Numbered from the stretch's first letter, positions 25,521-35,805 are shown. The stretch is DNA of 64,000 nucleotides from Siphonodentalium dalli (GCA_032622095.1 CP136061.1:167343107-167407106), one strand, 5' to 3'. The notes: generated by a model from the letters alone, not told the origin. Numbers and translations are program-made.

Positions 25521-26177
25521 TTAAAGGGGTACTGTACCCCAATTTCAATAAATTCCCAGTGACAATAGCGACCTAATATGAATATTATATTATAAAATAA
25601 CTAATTTGAGTCGACGATGTCTACTGAAAACGTTCCGGTTAACAGGCTATCGTAAAAGTAAAATTGAATTATTTAATATAAATTCATTTATGGCTGGAGT
25701 CATAAAATGGAGAATTATGCCATTACGAGTTATCGCTCTTGAAATCGCATATGTTGCGTGTCTTTTATCGACGGCCATTCGCGAACATTATTGAGTTGCA
25801 AACAAAACATGTTACCTGCAAAAGAAGGCCCGTTATAACCGATTCGGGAAAAAAGGAGAAAGAAACAAGGGTCATAAAGCGTCAAGTATTTTATAGGGAG
25901 TGAGATTGTTCGATGGAAGAGATTGAATGCATCAATCGAAGCTGTGAGCAATGAACTTCCGGTTCTTCCTGCGACCGGCGTCTTCTCCGGTGAAGGTCAA
26001 AAACATGGCGCGTAGTTTGAAATCGTAATATTTTTGTTTCCAAGATCAATATTTTCTTCGCTAAATTAGGTTTATACGAAACTCATATAACACGAACACA
26101 ATCTAACTTGAAAGTTATTTCAATTGGAGTAAATAAAAAAATCGCCTATCTTAGTGTACAGTACAGTACCCCTTTAA
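25521..26177. mobile_element. MITE with TTAA target duplication and 12-bp TIRs
   Basis: The left end is TTAA-AGGGGTACTGTA (25521-25536) and the right end TACAGTACCCCT-TTAA (26162-26177). The 12-bp terminal repeats are perfect, and the 649-bp body is flanked by the tetranucleotide TTAA. TTAA target sites are characteristic of piggyBac-type transposition, but the terminal AGGGG differs from the CCC(T/C) start common in that family, so the superfamily is tentative. Each end also contains its own small palindrome (GGGGTAC/GTACCCC). Frames of about 60-73 codons on both strands inside have no recognisable content. Confidence 0.78.
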
Positions 26178-26370
26178 GGTAAGAATTTTTTTAAGGAAGC
26201 CGATAAAATTAAATTTTAATTAAATTTAAATTTAAAAGTGACAATTATTAATTTACTGTTTTAAATATAAAAATATTATTGAAATTATTATGTCAATTTT
26301 GTTAATTAATTAATATTATTAATTTACTTTTTTTTAAATATAAACTTTATTATTCATATATATTGTTGTC

Positions 26371-26728
26371 ACCGATTTAGGTTGTCTTTTGTCTATAAAA
26401 ATAAAATATTCTGTCGATATATAGTTTCATCATTGTGCGGTCGAAACATCCACAGCAGTCTTACAAAAATAAACTTTTCTGGTTTTGCATTTTTTATGTA
26501 TAGAATGCAGCAAAAAGGGAGATAACTTGCCAAATGTCATTAAAACATCGATAAATCTGGAGTATATATCGAAATTGGGTACAAATTTCGGGATTGAAAA
26601 AAGACCACACAATGATAAAACTATATATCGATCGAATATACATGTCTCAAAGTTATCGGGGCGGAAATGTCCTTAACAACAATTTTTCAATCCCATAATT
26701 TTATAGACAAAAGACAACCTAAATCGGT
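26371..26728. mobile_element. Short element with 30-bp perfect inverted repeats
   Basis: The arms are 26371-26400 (starting ACCGATTTAGGTTGTC, ending TATAAAA) and 26699-26728, its reverse complement, apparently without mismatch over about 30 bp. The 298-bp interior contains AAAGGGAGATAACTTGCC, close to a phrase common in mollusc interspersed repeats. No convincing target duplication is visible (TTG may occur on both sides). It reads as a MITE of undetermined superfamily. Frames of 60-63 codons inside are chance. Confidence 0.8.
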
Positions 26729-27584
26729 TGAACAAGGAGAGGTGTTAACAATTAAAGTGCAAGATAACTAGTTGTGACTGGTATGCAAAAATTAGGCATT
26801 TCGATTACACCCTTTTACGACCCGGTAGCATCATATCGCACGTTCCTAACTTGATTTCCACGTGCCACAGATGTACATTTTTATATTTCCACAGCCAATA
26901 TTGCTACTTGTGCTAACAAATATTTATTAAAATGGTCAAATTTCACAGTCAATATATGAGCTGCATTAGATCATCATACAAATAGTCCTTGAATGTCGAA
27001 ATGTTTGACAGTTCCGCTTGTATGTTATCTTAACTTGCACTTTAACTGTCATAAGTAACCATGAAAAAACCACCACACTCTTTTGTTAAAGGGACTCAAA
27101 AATAATCGCCACCATGTTGTTGTTGTTGAAATCAGCTGTTTACTGCCTGTTCCTAACGCTTCTATAAACTGCATGCATGGCTTATCTCCCCTGATATGGT
27201 ATAAATAGATTGGGGATATCCCTGTGTTCTGTCAAGCATGGTTTCACTGTCAGGATATCGTTCGAAAAAGACTGAGATATATTGAGCTTAAATTGGCAAA
27301 ATGCCATCAAATAAGAAGTTTTCGTAAGCGGGAAGATGCCGAAAAATTGGAAAGAGCAACGAATGGTGTGTGTCTTCCGCCGTGGTGGATTTTGAATGGG
27401 GATTTCCATCCAAATCTGCGGAGCAAAATGTTAAAGAGTTGCACATACTTGAGCACCGGAACAACCAACAACAAAACGGAAAAACCCCTTAAAAAACCAG
27501 ACGGAAACCTTACCACAGGAGACAACGAAAAAGCAGAGACCTTAGTGATCAGGGCAATTCACGATAGCATTTCCTTCTGTTTTA
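26729..27584. other. Intergenic; one 140-codon open stretch of doubtful meaning
   Basis: A plus-strand open stretch (27224-27646) begins at a GTG codon rather than ATG. Its 3' third runs into the dispersed repeat at 27585. A short Lys/Arg-rich segment is present, but no domain, splice-site pair or partner exon is recognisable. Nothing else seen. Confidence 0.45.
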
Positions 27585-27973
27585 TTTCGGCCAATTTGGC
27601 CGTTTACTTCATGGCTGCTTTTCATCTGACGTGTGTGTCGGGATAAATGATGTGGAGGATTTATGTAAATGTTAGCCCAAACTACATTTCCAAGTAACGA
27701 TGGTTTTGTTGTTTATTTTGAGGAATAATACCGCGTCAGATGAATTCAGCCCAAATGTGTTAACAGTTGTCGTGTAAAACATTCGGCAGTAGGTTAGCGT
27801 TATTTAGTATTTGTGGATGTCCTTTAACATGGGGAAAATAGACTACTGCGCTTGAACGAGCATGTGAATTTTTCGTTTTTAATGTATAGCAACTTGATAA
27901 TCAATAACAGAGGCATTCTCTGTCAAATAAGGTCGCTCTATTTACGATACCAATTGGGGAACTTTGGTTTAAT
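27585..27973 (+). repeat. Diverged dispersed repeat, copy 2 (partner at 22945-23310)
   Basis: Same orientation as copy 1, with a roughly 25-bp extra segment (near GATGAATTCAGCCCAAATGT) that copy 1 lacks. Its opening palindrome reads CGGCCAATTTGGCCG (27588-27602). Relative to copy 1, a C:G pair has become G:C, so pairing is kept. Similarity stops at GGGGAACTTT near 27973. Confidence 0.88.
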
Positions 27974-28380
27974 AATATTTATTCCCAATAATAATGTGTT
28001 ACAATATAATATATTGGCAATTCATGTTACCATGTTCCTTGTGTATGGGAGTGGATTCGGCTGTAAGCCTATATGGCTTATATATGCCGTCTCCACAAGT
28101 GACCTTATCATCGGTGGACATATTTTAAATGGTGCGACAAAGCAAGCAATATTATGCTTGCATTACTCGAGTCGCGTCCCGTCGTGGAGTTGTCGGAGAC
28201 AGGTAATGAATTGGTCTATTCATGTACTAAATGTTTACACCATGTCTAATATATTATAGTATGGGTTTCATAGAATGGGTTCGTAAGAGCAATACAGACA
28301 CAAGCATATATACAACATTTGTGTGTCACCTGACTGTCGTGTCGGTCATCAGCTATTTCAATAGTTCCATATATTACATA
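27974..28380. other. Intergenic, between dispersed repeat and LINE 3' end
   Basis: No supported gene or repeat. The distal 3' end of the minus-strand LINE lies somewhere near 28.3-28.4 kb. I could not place it, because no poly-A or clear microsatellite tail is visible. Confidence 0.4.
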
Positions 28381-28430
28381 TTTACTTAATGTAATTATTA
28401 TTGGGCAGTGCCATATAATCTGTATATATG

Positions 28431-31392
28431 TTAGCTCGAAAAGCGTTCTGTCATGATTATGAATTTCTGGACTGTTTTAAATGTAAAAATATTTTCGCTC
28501 AGACTATTTGAAATCGTGCCGTTCAGTGCGCTCTCAATGGTTGTTCTTTCCAAACTACCAGAAAAACATTCGTTTCTTTGTCTACTGTATACTGGGCAGT
28601 GGAATAAGAAATGATTCGCCGTTTCATCACTTCCACACACACAATGAGGACTTGATCTGAGATAATTTTCACACAGGTCTTTATTAAGAAAACTACAACC
28701 AAGTCGCAATCTGCAGTGATGTATTTGCGCTGGGCGTGAGTAATAGTAATAGTGGTAAATATAAGGTTCTCTACGGTTATTATCCGTGCTTCCTATTGCC
28801 GACTTAAAGTCACACAATGTTTCACACTTCCGCACATTGTCTGGGAGTGTGTTCCACATCTCAACGGCTGAGGGAAGAAAGGACTTTTCGTATGACGCAG
28901 TATCACGAGAAGGGTTAGTTAGGTGATGCTTTCTCAGTGGATATCGGTGCATATTCTCTGTTGATCTCGGAACTAAGGTATATAGATATGAGGTTGTCAT
29001 TTTATAGAACATTTTGTAGAATTGGCATAATTTGGAGATTTTCCGACGTTCTGACAATTTTTCCCATCCAGTTTCCTTTATGAGGTTTTCATTACTGCAG
29101 CTTTTTGTTGCTCCAGTTACTATTCTCGCAGCCTCATATTGCACTTTTTCGAGCAAGTCGCTTTCGCCATTAGTACAATTGTCCCAAACAGGAGAAGCAT
29201 ATTCTAAAATAGGACGTATATAAACAAAATAAATTCTTTCAAGGGTTCTCCTGTCTAGGACAAATTTGTTCTTTGCAAGCAAAGCCACTTTTTTGGCTGC
29301 TCTCTTTTGAATTTCAGTTACATGATGGCTCCAGTTACCATTGTTGTTGAATGTCAGTCCTAGATGTTTATAATTAGACACAGTTTCTATTACTTCGTCG
29401 CCCATTATTAAAGGTTTGTGTATAGGTTTGTTATCTTTTCGCGATATTATCATTGATTTTGTCTTAGGGGAACTAAATTTGACGTTCCACTGTTTGGACC
29501 ACCTCTTAATTTTTTCTAAGTCAGAATTCATGACATCAGCCGCTAAATCTGGATCTTCTATTGATAGATAAATTGATGTGTCGTCGGCGAAGAGCTTTAT
29601 ATTACATGTGAGGTCATTCACAATATCATTTATGTAAACTAGGAATAAAAGAGGGCCTAGTATTGACCCTTGAGGGACACCTGTCAGGACGGGTTTCCAT
29701 GATGATTGCACCCCTTCAATGCATACCCTTTGCCTCCTCTCACTCAAGTAGCTAGACAATAATGTCAAAATATTCCCTTCTACACCACATTTTTGTAATT
29801 TGAAAATTAGTCCTTTATGCCAAACCTTGTCGAAAGCTTTGCTAATATCACAAAATAGGCATCTGATTTCCTTTCCTTCTTCTAGATTTGAAATTATATA
29901 CTGGTATATCTCAGTTAATTGGTATACAGTGGAATCTTTTGGAGTGAATCCGGATTGCAAATTAGTGAGGAGATTATTATCACTTAGGTATGTGGAGAGA
30001 CTTTTATAGATACATTTCTCGAAGACTTTAGAAATACAACTGAGAAGTGCGACTGGACGATAATTACTCGGTTCAGAGGTATCACCTTTTTTGAAAATGG
30101 GCGTTATATTCGCGCGTTTCCATTCAACTGGGAAATGTGATTCTTCAATATATCTATTTAATAAATATTCCAAGGGATTTGCGATGGAGCTAGCACATTC
30201 TTTTAAGATCCTTGGACTAATATCATCGGGGCCACTGGATTTTGCGATCTTTAATTCTTTTAATGCCGAGTATACTTGTTCGCTCGTGATTATCATATTT
30301 TCAAATCTGGATTCCGTTCTGTATGTCATATTTGGTAACTCTGCATTTGACGAATCTGGCAAGGATGAGATTTTGCAAAAGAAATCGTTGAGTATTTCAG
30401 CTTTTTGGTAGGGATTGGAAGTAAATTCTATACCATCATTAAGGGGTGGTATCGGTTTAGATCGTGGTTTTAGAAATTGATTTAATGTCTTCCACCATAC
30501 CGATGTCTCTGTATCTTTGCTACCAAGAATGGTTTGTATTTTATCAATATGCGAACGTTTAGCTACTCTAATGGCGTGTACTGTTTCATTTCTTTTCGAT
30601 CGGTAGTTATTCCACGAATTCTCTGTATTTTTCCGTTTTGCTATTCTATATGTTCGCTTTCTTTGTCTTATTAATTTGCGAATTGACGCATTCATCCAAT
30701 CGGGTTCATTAGTTCGAATTGTAATTTCCTTGTGGGGAATATATTTTTTCATTATATTTTTTATTTTAGTTGTGAATATTGATGTCAGGTCCACTGTGGT
30801 TGCGTTTTCCATATCTGAGAGGTAATTCCAGGAGGACAATTCTTCATTCATAGAAGTAAAATTTGCATTATCGTAGTTCCAAATTGTCCTCCTGAAAGTT
30901 CTCTCGTATTTCCGAGGAGTTAAATCTAAGCTCAGTACAACTGGGCAGTGGTATCTTACTAGATTAGGAACAAATGTATCTTGAACCTCCGTGCTATGAA
31001 TAAATTCCTTTTTGTTTGTCATGAAAATATCAATCAACGTTGAAGAATATTCCGTGAAATGGGTTGGTCCTTCAACCAATTGTGACAACCCTTTGAATGC
31101 ACATATGTCTTTAATTTTATTTGGGCCTGGAGGTAGCTGGTTACAGTTCAGATCACCGGTTATGATTACATGAAAATTGAGAGAGGTAGCACACTCGATG
31201 GATGTTTCTATGTTGTCCCATACATTATTGGGGGCATTTGGGGGCCTATAAAATGTACCAATTAATGTTTTGTGTCTTTCGAAGTTCACTTCAATCCAAA
31301 TACTTTCTAGATTGGGTATTTCTAGGTCAAGTCTTCTCCTATATGGTTGGTTGTTTTTAATGTAAGTTACTACTCCACCTCCAGTGTTTTTG
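28431..31392 (-). pseudogene. LINE endonuclease (C-terminal part) - reverse transcriptase
   Basis: Open for more than 950 codons, but entered only through an upstream frameshift. The apparent start at 31289 is GTG inside the endonuclease, not a true start. Residues here are counted from 31289. Endonuclease motifs: GTFYRPP (about residue 11), ITGDLNCN (about 43), TLIDIFMTNK (about 84), then YHCPVVLSL, where the family usually has Ser-Asp-His; the Asp before His is replaced by Tyr. Reverse transcriptase motifs: ITPIFKKGD, NYRPVALL, FCDISKAFDKVWH, GVPQGSILGPLLFLVYIND and the catalytic FADD (about residue 568). The C-terminal tail carries HHCRLRLGCSFLN and PHCVCGSDETANHFLFHCP, a Cys/His-rich ending typical of CR1-like elements. 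Stop TAA at 28431-28433. The RT looks intact; the endonuclease is probably impaired. Confidence 0.9.
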
Positions 31393-31987
31393 TTACTCGG
31401 TCACATCTTTCGGGGCAGTGAAAGCCGGGGATATTTATTGTTTCGTCATCAATGTTACTTGACAGCCAGGTTTCAGTAAAAATCATCACATGATAGGCAA
31501 ACGATTCGGCTCGAACCAAGTCAATTTTGTGTCTTAAACTTTGAATATTCATATGCATAATTTTAATTGTTGAATGATCTGATGTTGTGGAAGTGTTGTT
31601 CTCAGGTCCTGGATGAGGGTGTACATCTGACGCAATTAGTAACAAAATAAATATTATTCCCGCGAGAGAAAATGTAATTGCTAATTCTGTGGTGCAAGTG
31701 CCCTTAATGGCAGTGTATGTTTGGTCAAGGATCGTTTTTATGTTTCGGACCCTAGTTCTAAGTGTTTCCATGTTGTCTAATACTTTTTCTACCAATGAAA
31801 ATAACATAAAATGAATTGTCAGGGCCACCAAGAATGCTGTGTAAATCGGCACTCCGTTTAGTCTTGATTGCACTATTGCCAAAACTGCATATGAGGAGAT
31901 AACACTTAATATTTTCCTATTTGGTAATTTCATCGATCTAGAATGATTGAGACCTATTCGCACCCTGTATGTCATTAAATCAACCAT
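31370..31987 (-). pseudogene. LINE 5' coding part: hydrophobic leader, 2A-like motif, start of endonuclease
   Basis: From the first ATG (31987) about 205 codons are open. Three hydrophobic segments are visible (around ILSVISSYAVLAIV, IYTAFLVALTIHFMLFSLV and ELAITFSLAGIIFILLLIA). The last runs directly into SDVHPHPGP, followed by IKIMHMNIQSLRHK and FTETWLSS, which open the endonuclease domain. The placement of a DVxxxPGP motif after a hydrophobic stretch and just before the endonuclease matches the 2A-like peptides known from APE-type LINEs, but the usual Glu and Asn of D-V/I-E-x-N-P-G-P are both His here. The frame is lost in a T5 run (31387-31391; A5 on the coding strand). One extra A would continue it into the pol frame, so this and the next piece were one ORF. 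Confidence 0.85.
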
Positions 31988-31990
31988 TAT

Positions 31991-32314
31991 TATATGTGAA
32001 TGCACAATATAAATACACGCAATGAAAGCAAGAATGGGTGGAAATGAATAAGTCTGAATACATTTTGTAGACTCTACACAAGTTTGAAGCTACATATATC
32101 TGACTCGACATGTGACACGTAAATGCAGTGTTGTATTGCTCGTACGTTGGTAAAGTTTTTCTCTCACAAGGAACATAATAAAGAAAATGAAATGAAACAT
32201 AAACAACAATAAAGTATATGCATGTATACATGAGTAATGGCAAGATGGTTGTCGTGACTGAGTTATGGGGCGAATTTTCAGTAAATGGGTTATTATTTAT
32301 TTATGAGGTAATAT
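31991..32314. other. Probable LINE 5' untranslated/flanking DNA
   Basis: A minus-strand frame of 87 codons lies here without recognisable content. The LINE 5' end cannot be fixed without other copies. Confidence 0.4.
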
Positions 32315-32317
32315 TCG

Positions 32318-32544
32318 ATATCGGGATCAAAGGGTCGTGCGTTATTCTTTAATTCGAATTTTTATTTTTATTTAATTTCACATGCGGAAAGCCGTTTGAT
32401 GGTTCGGCTGGCCCCATATTATAGATTCAGTTAACATGAGAGAGAGAGACAGCGATATAATTTTAGATTGTATGACCTATGCAGAATTATGTCACACAAC
32501 GAAAACAGTCTGATGGACGAGCGATAACTCTTGATTGTGTAATC
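32318..32544 (+). repeat. Diverged repeat flanking the RTE-like array, copy 1 (partner 35446-35665)
   Basis: Shared words, in order: GTCGTGCGTTATTCT, TTTCACATGCGG, AGCCGTTTG(A/T)TGGTTC, GCTGGCCCCAT, GTTAACATGA, GACAGCGATAT, CAGAATTATGTCACACAACG, AAAACAGTCT and ATGGACGAGCGATA. Copy 1 also has a GA-rich expansion (32436-32448). Both copies have the same orientation and lie on either side of the 2.2-kb array at 32760-34934. Confidence 0.87.
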
Positions 32545-32759
32545 AAAACAAAATCGTTTCAATAAAGTTGCAAATTTTCGTTATGAAAGAGCAGTAACTC
32601 CATCATTAGATGTAAAACTGCAAACCGATGCAGGAGCGATAACTCTAAATAGTGTGATCTATTCACAAGTGCATGGACGTTGTGCTTGTGGTTTTAAATA
32701 CCGCTGTCATCGACACAATTAAGTGTAGTAGATTAAGTATTCCATCCAGAATATATAAT
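32545..32759. other. Short spacer, nothing recognised
   Basis: Contains a few degenerate GAGCGATAACTC words that also occur at the end of the adjacent repeat. No gene. Confidence 0.5.
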
Positions 32760-34870
32760 ACTAGCCGATGAGCCCGACGTTGTCCGGGCTATTGAAAAAC
32801 TAAATTTCAAGTCGATAGCTCTACCCGTTTCCGAGATCTGGTCTGCGCATGCGCGAAGCTGGCGTCGCACGGGCTCGGCGACCCGATAAAATTCGTATCC
32901 GGGGCAAGATACATTCACATAGCAAATTTCAAGTCGATAGCTCCACCCGTTTCCGAGATATCGTCTGCGCATGCGCGAAGCTGGTGTCGCACGGGCTCGG
33001 CGACCCGATATAATTCGTATCCGGGGCAAGATACATTCACATAGCACATTTCAAGTCGATAGCTCCACCCGTTTCCGAGATCTCGTCTGCGCATGCGCGA
33101 AGCGGCGCCGCACGGGCTCGCCAATACGACAACGTTCACCGCCTGGTCAAACTACACTCACGTACCAAGTTTCGTCCCGATCGGTCGAGAATCGTAGATT
33201 TGTATTAATGACAGACAGACAGACAGACAAACATACAGACAGAGGTCTTCAAAATATATAAGAGACTAGCCGATGAGCCCGACGTTGTCCGGGCTATTCA
33301 AAAACAAAATTTCAAGTCGATAGCTCTACCCGTTTCCGAGATCTGGTCTGCGCATGCGCGAAGCTGGCGTCGCACGGACTCGGCGACCCGGTAAAATTCG
33401 TATCCGGGGCAAGATACATTCACATAGCAAATTTCAAGTCGATAGCTCCACCCGTTTCCGAGATCTCGTCTGCGCATGCACGAAGCTGGCGTCGCACGGG
33501 CTCGGCGACCCGATAAAATTCGTATCCGGGGCAAGATACATTCACATAGCAAACTCCACCCGTTTCCGAGATCTCGTCTGCGCATGCGCGAAGCGGCGCC
33601 GCACGGGCTCGCCAATACGACAACGTTCACCGCCTGGTCAAACTACACTCACGTACCAAGTTTCGTCCCGATCGGTCGAGAATCGTAGATTTGTATTAAT
33701 GACAGACAGACAGACAGACAAACATACAGACAGAGGTCTTCAAAATATATAAGAGACTAGCCGATGAGCCCGACGTTGTCCGGGCTATTCAAAAACAAAA
33801 TTTCAAGTCGATAGCTCTACCCGTTTCCGAGATCTGGTCTGCGCATGCGCGAAGCTGGCGTCGCACGGACTCGGCGACCCGGTAAAATTCGTATCCGGGG
33901 CAAGATACATTCACATAGCAAATTTCAAGTCGATAGCTCCACCCGTTTCCGAGATCTCGTCTGCGCATGCACGAAGCTGGCGTCGCACGGGCTCGGCGAC
34001 CCGATAAAATTCGTATCCGGGGCAAGATACATTCACATAGCAAATTTCAAGTCGATAGCTCCACCCGTTTCCGAGATCTCGTCTGCGCATGCGCGAAGCG
34101 GGCGCCGCACGGGCTCGCCAATACGACAACGTTCACCGCCTGGTCAAACTACACACACGTACCAAGTTTCGTCCCGATCGGTCGAGAATCGTAGATTTGT
34201 ATTAATGACAGACAGACAGACAGACAAACAAACATACAGACAGAGGTCTTCAAAATATATATGAGACTAGCCGATGAGCCCGACGTTGTCCGGGCTTTTC
34301 AAAAACCAAATTTCAAGTCGATAGCTCTACCCAGCCCGACGATTTCAAGTCGATAGCTCTACCCGTTTCCGAGATCTGGTCTGCGCATGCGCGAAACTGG
34401 CGTCGCACGGACTCGGCGACCCGATAAAATTCGTATCCGGGGCAAGATACATTCACATAGCAAATTTCAAGTCGATAGCTCCACCCGTTTCCGAGATCTC
34501 GTCTGCGCATGCGCGAAACTGGCGTCGCACGGACTCGGCGACCCGATAAAATTCGTATCCGGGGCAAGATACATTCACATAGCAAATTTCAAGTCGATAG
34601 CTCCACCCGTTTCTGAGATCTCGTCTGCGCATGCGCGAAGCTGGTGTCGCACGGGCTCGGCGACCCGATAAAATTCGTATCCGGGGCAAGATACATTCAC
34701 ATAGCAAATTTCAAGTCGATAGCTCCACCCGTTTCCGAGATCTCGTCTGCGCATGCGCGAAGCGGGCGCCGCACGGGCTCGCCAATACGACAACGTTCAC
34801 CGCCTGGTCAAACTACACACACGTACCAAGTTTCGTCCCGATCGGTCGAGAATCGTAGATTTGTATTAAT

Positions 34871-34902
<32 letters not shown>

Positions 34903-34934
34903 TACAGACAGAGGTCTTCAAAATATATATGAGA
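32760..34934 (+). repeat. Nested tandem array of four RTE-like/SINE-like units
   Basis: Four head-to-tail units begin ACTAGCCGATGAGCCCGACG at 32760, 33265, 33756 and 34266 and end GAGGTCTTCAAAATATATA. Each opens with a hairpin (AGCCCG/CGGGCT), then 2-4 subrepeats of about 123 bp (AATTTCAAGTCGATAGCTC, ACCCGTTTCCGAGATCT, GCGCATGCGC, GGCGACCCG, TATCCGGGGCAAGATACATT). Then comes a unique tail: ACAACGTTCACCGCCTGG, AGTTTCGTCCCGATCGGTCG, then GACA repeats and AAAATATATA. A 5' CCCG...CGGG hairpin with a 'TTTCGTCCCGATCGGT' phrase, a GACAGACA run and an AT-rich end is the style of RTE-type LINE 3' ends and SINEs derived from them (inference). Frames of 60-140 codons on both strands come from the GC-rich subrepeats and are not genes. 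Confidence 0.88.
34266..34934 (+). repeat. Longest unit of the RTE-like array (four subrepeats)
   Basis: This unit is 669 bp against about 490-510 bp in the others because it has an extra ~122-bp subrepeat plus a short false start. 'TTTCAAGTCGATAGCTCTACCC' appears at 34312 and again about 32 bp later after AGCCCGACGA. This shows subrepeat copy number changing within a unit, and a small replication-slippage scar. Confidence 0.85.
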
Positions 34935-35311
34935 TAACACAACAACAATTGTTATGATTAACGTATACATGCATATGATTGGTCGTGGATTGAATGTCCG
35001 CTATTCGAAGCGATTGGACTTACCACAGCAAACGTCAGACCATTCCTTCCGAAGGGAAGGAATGGAATAATGCTCGCTTATTGGCTGTCACATTTATTGG
35101 CGGTGTTGCCATTTTATGGTCAAAGGCTATAATTGTGGAGGTATGCGATTTACCCCCCAGCCCATTCCTTCCAAATTAAAAGAGAAGGAACAGAGGAAGG
35201 AATCGCATATCAGCCTCAAATATAACGCACCATATAGCGGTCATTCAATCATCGTCCAAGTTATCATATTTGTATATAATAATAAAGAATCATGTATACA
35301 CATACACATAT
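34935..35311. other. Intergenic with a CATTCCTTCC inverted repeat
   Basis: CCATTCCTTCC (35040) and GGAAGGAATGG (ending 35065) form a perfect 11-bp stem around GAAG. The same CATTCCTTCC/GGAAGGAAT pair recurs in diverged, wider-spaced form at about 35163-35204. No gene supported. Confidence 0.65.
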
Positions 35312-35805
35312 CTAGTCCATAAAAATAATAATCAGTGTAAGTTGAATGGACACATCATTAAATAATTGACTGCAGTATATCTTATGGTTATTTTTTCCAG
35401 AATTACAGGAGATTGCGCGATTAAAAACGTTTTACTTCGCATTAGATATCGAGATAAAAGAGTCGTGCGTTATTCTACAAATTCAAATTTATCTATTCAA
35501 TTTCACATGCGGGAAGCCGTTTGTTGGTTCAGCTGGCCCCATCTTGTCGATTTAGTTAACATGAAAGTGACAGCGATATTACTCTCGATTGTGTGAGCTA
35601 TTCAGAATTATGTCACACAACGAAAACAGTCTAATGGACGAGCGATACCTCTTGATTGTGTAATCGATTAATAGTCCATAAATATCCTAGTCAGCTCAAG
35701 TTGAGTGGACACCTAATTAAATAATTGACTGTAGTATGAAATGGTTGTTTTCCAGAATTACAGAGGATTGCGCCATTAGAAGCATTCTACTTGGCATTGG
35801 AATGA
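35312..35805 (+). repeat. Tandem duplication of ~140 bp at ~357-bp spacing
   Basis: TAGTCCATAAA, AAGTTGA(A/G)TGGACAC, ATTAAATAATTGACTG(C/T)AGTAT, TTTTCCAGAATTACAG(A/G)(A/G)GATTGCGC and TTTACTTCGCATT/TCTACTTGGCATT occur from 35313 and again from 35670. The repeat shared with 32318-32544 lies between them (35446-35665), so the whole is a composite of at least two repeat modules. Confidence 0.82.
35446..35665 (+). repeat. Diverged repeat flanking the RTE-like array, copy 2
   Basis: Same order of conserved words as 32318-32544, without the GA-rich expansion. See that entry. Confidence 0.87.

Larger units (their letters stand above)
28380..31990 (-). mobile_element. CR1/L2-like (Jockey-superfamily) LINE, nearly full length
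   Basis: A minus-strand non-LTR retrotransposon whose parts are, 5' to 3': a hydrophobic N-terminal region with a 2A-like motif, an apurinic-type endonuclease, a reverse transcriptase and a Cys/His-containing C-terminal tail. No RNase H or integrase is seen, which fits the CR1/L2/Crack/Daphne group rather than LTR elements. It copies itself by nicking target DNA and priming reverse transcription on the nick. One single-base deletion breaks the frame inside the endonuclease; otherwise the reading frame is open for about 3.5 kb. Exact 5' and 3' ends and target duplications are not resolved. Confidence 0.85.

Noticed and set aside
27224-27646. 140-codon plus-strand frame
   Set aside because: Starts at GTG and its end runs into a dispersed repeat. 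No domain or exon structure could be seen. It would need transcript evidence.
31980-32243. 87-codon minus-strand frame upstream of the LINE as an ORF1
   Set aside because: No coiled coil, zinc knuckle or RRM features, and an AT-rich composition. More likely 5' UTR or flank.
32760-32810. Hammerhead-like ribozyme (CCGATGAG followed by a CCCG/CGGG stem; also CTGATAGG at 42759)
   Set aside because: The strand after stem II does not give the required GAAA, and no stem III/cleavage site is found, so the similarity to CTGATGA is superficial. A covariance-model search would settle it.
32733-34937. Overlapping frames of 67-139 codons on both strands in the 33-35 kb array
   Set aside because: They follow the GC-rich 123-bp subrepeat, whose length is divisible by three and stop-poor. 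Opposite-strand frames are equally long, so this is a repeat artefact.
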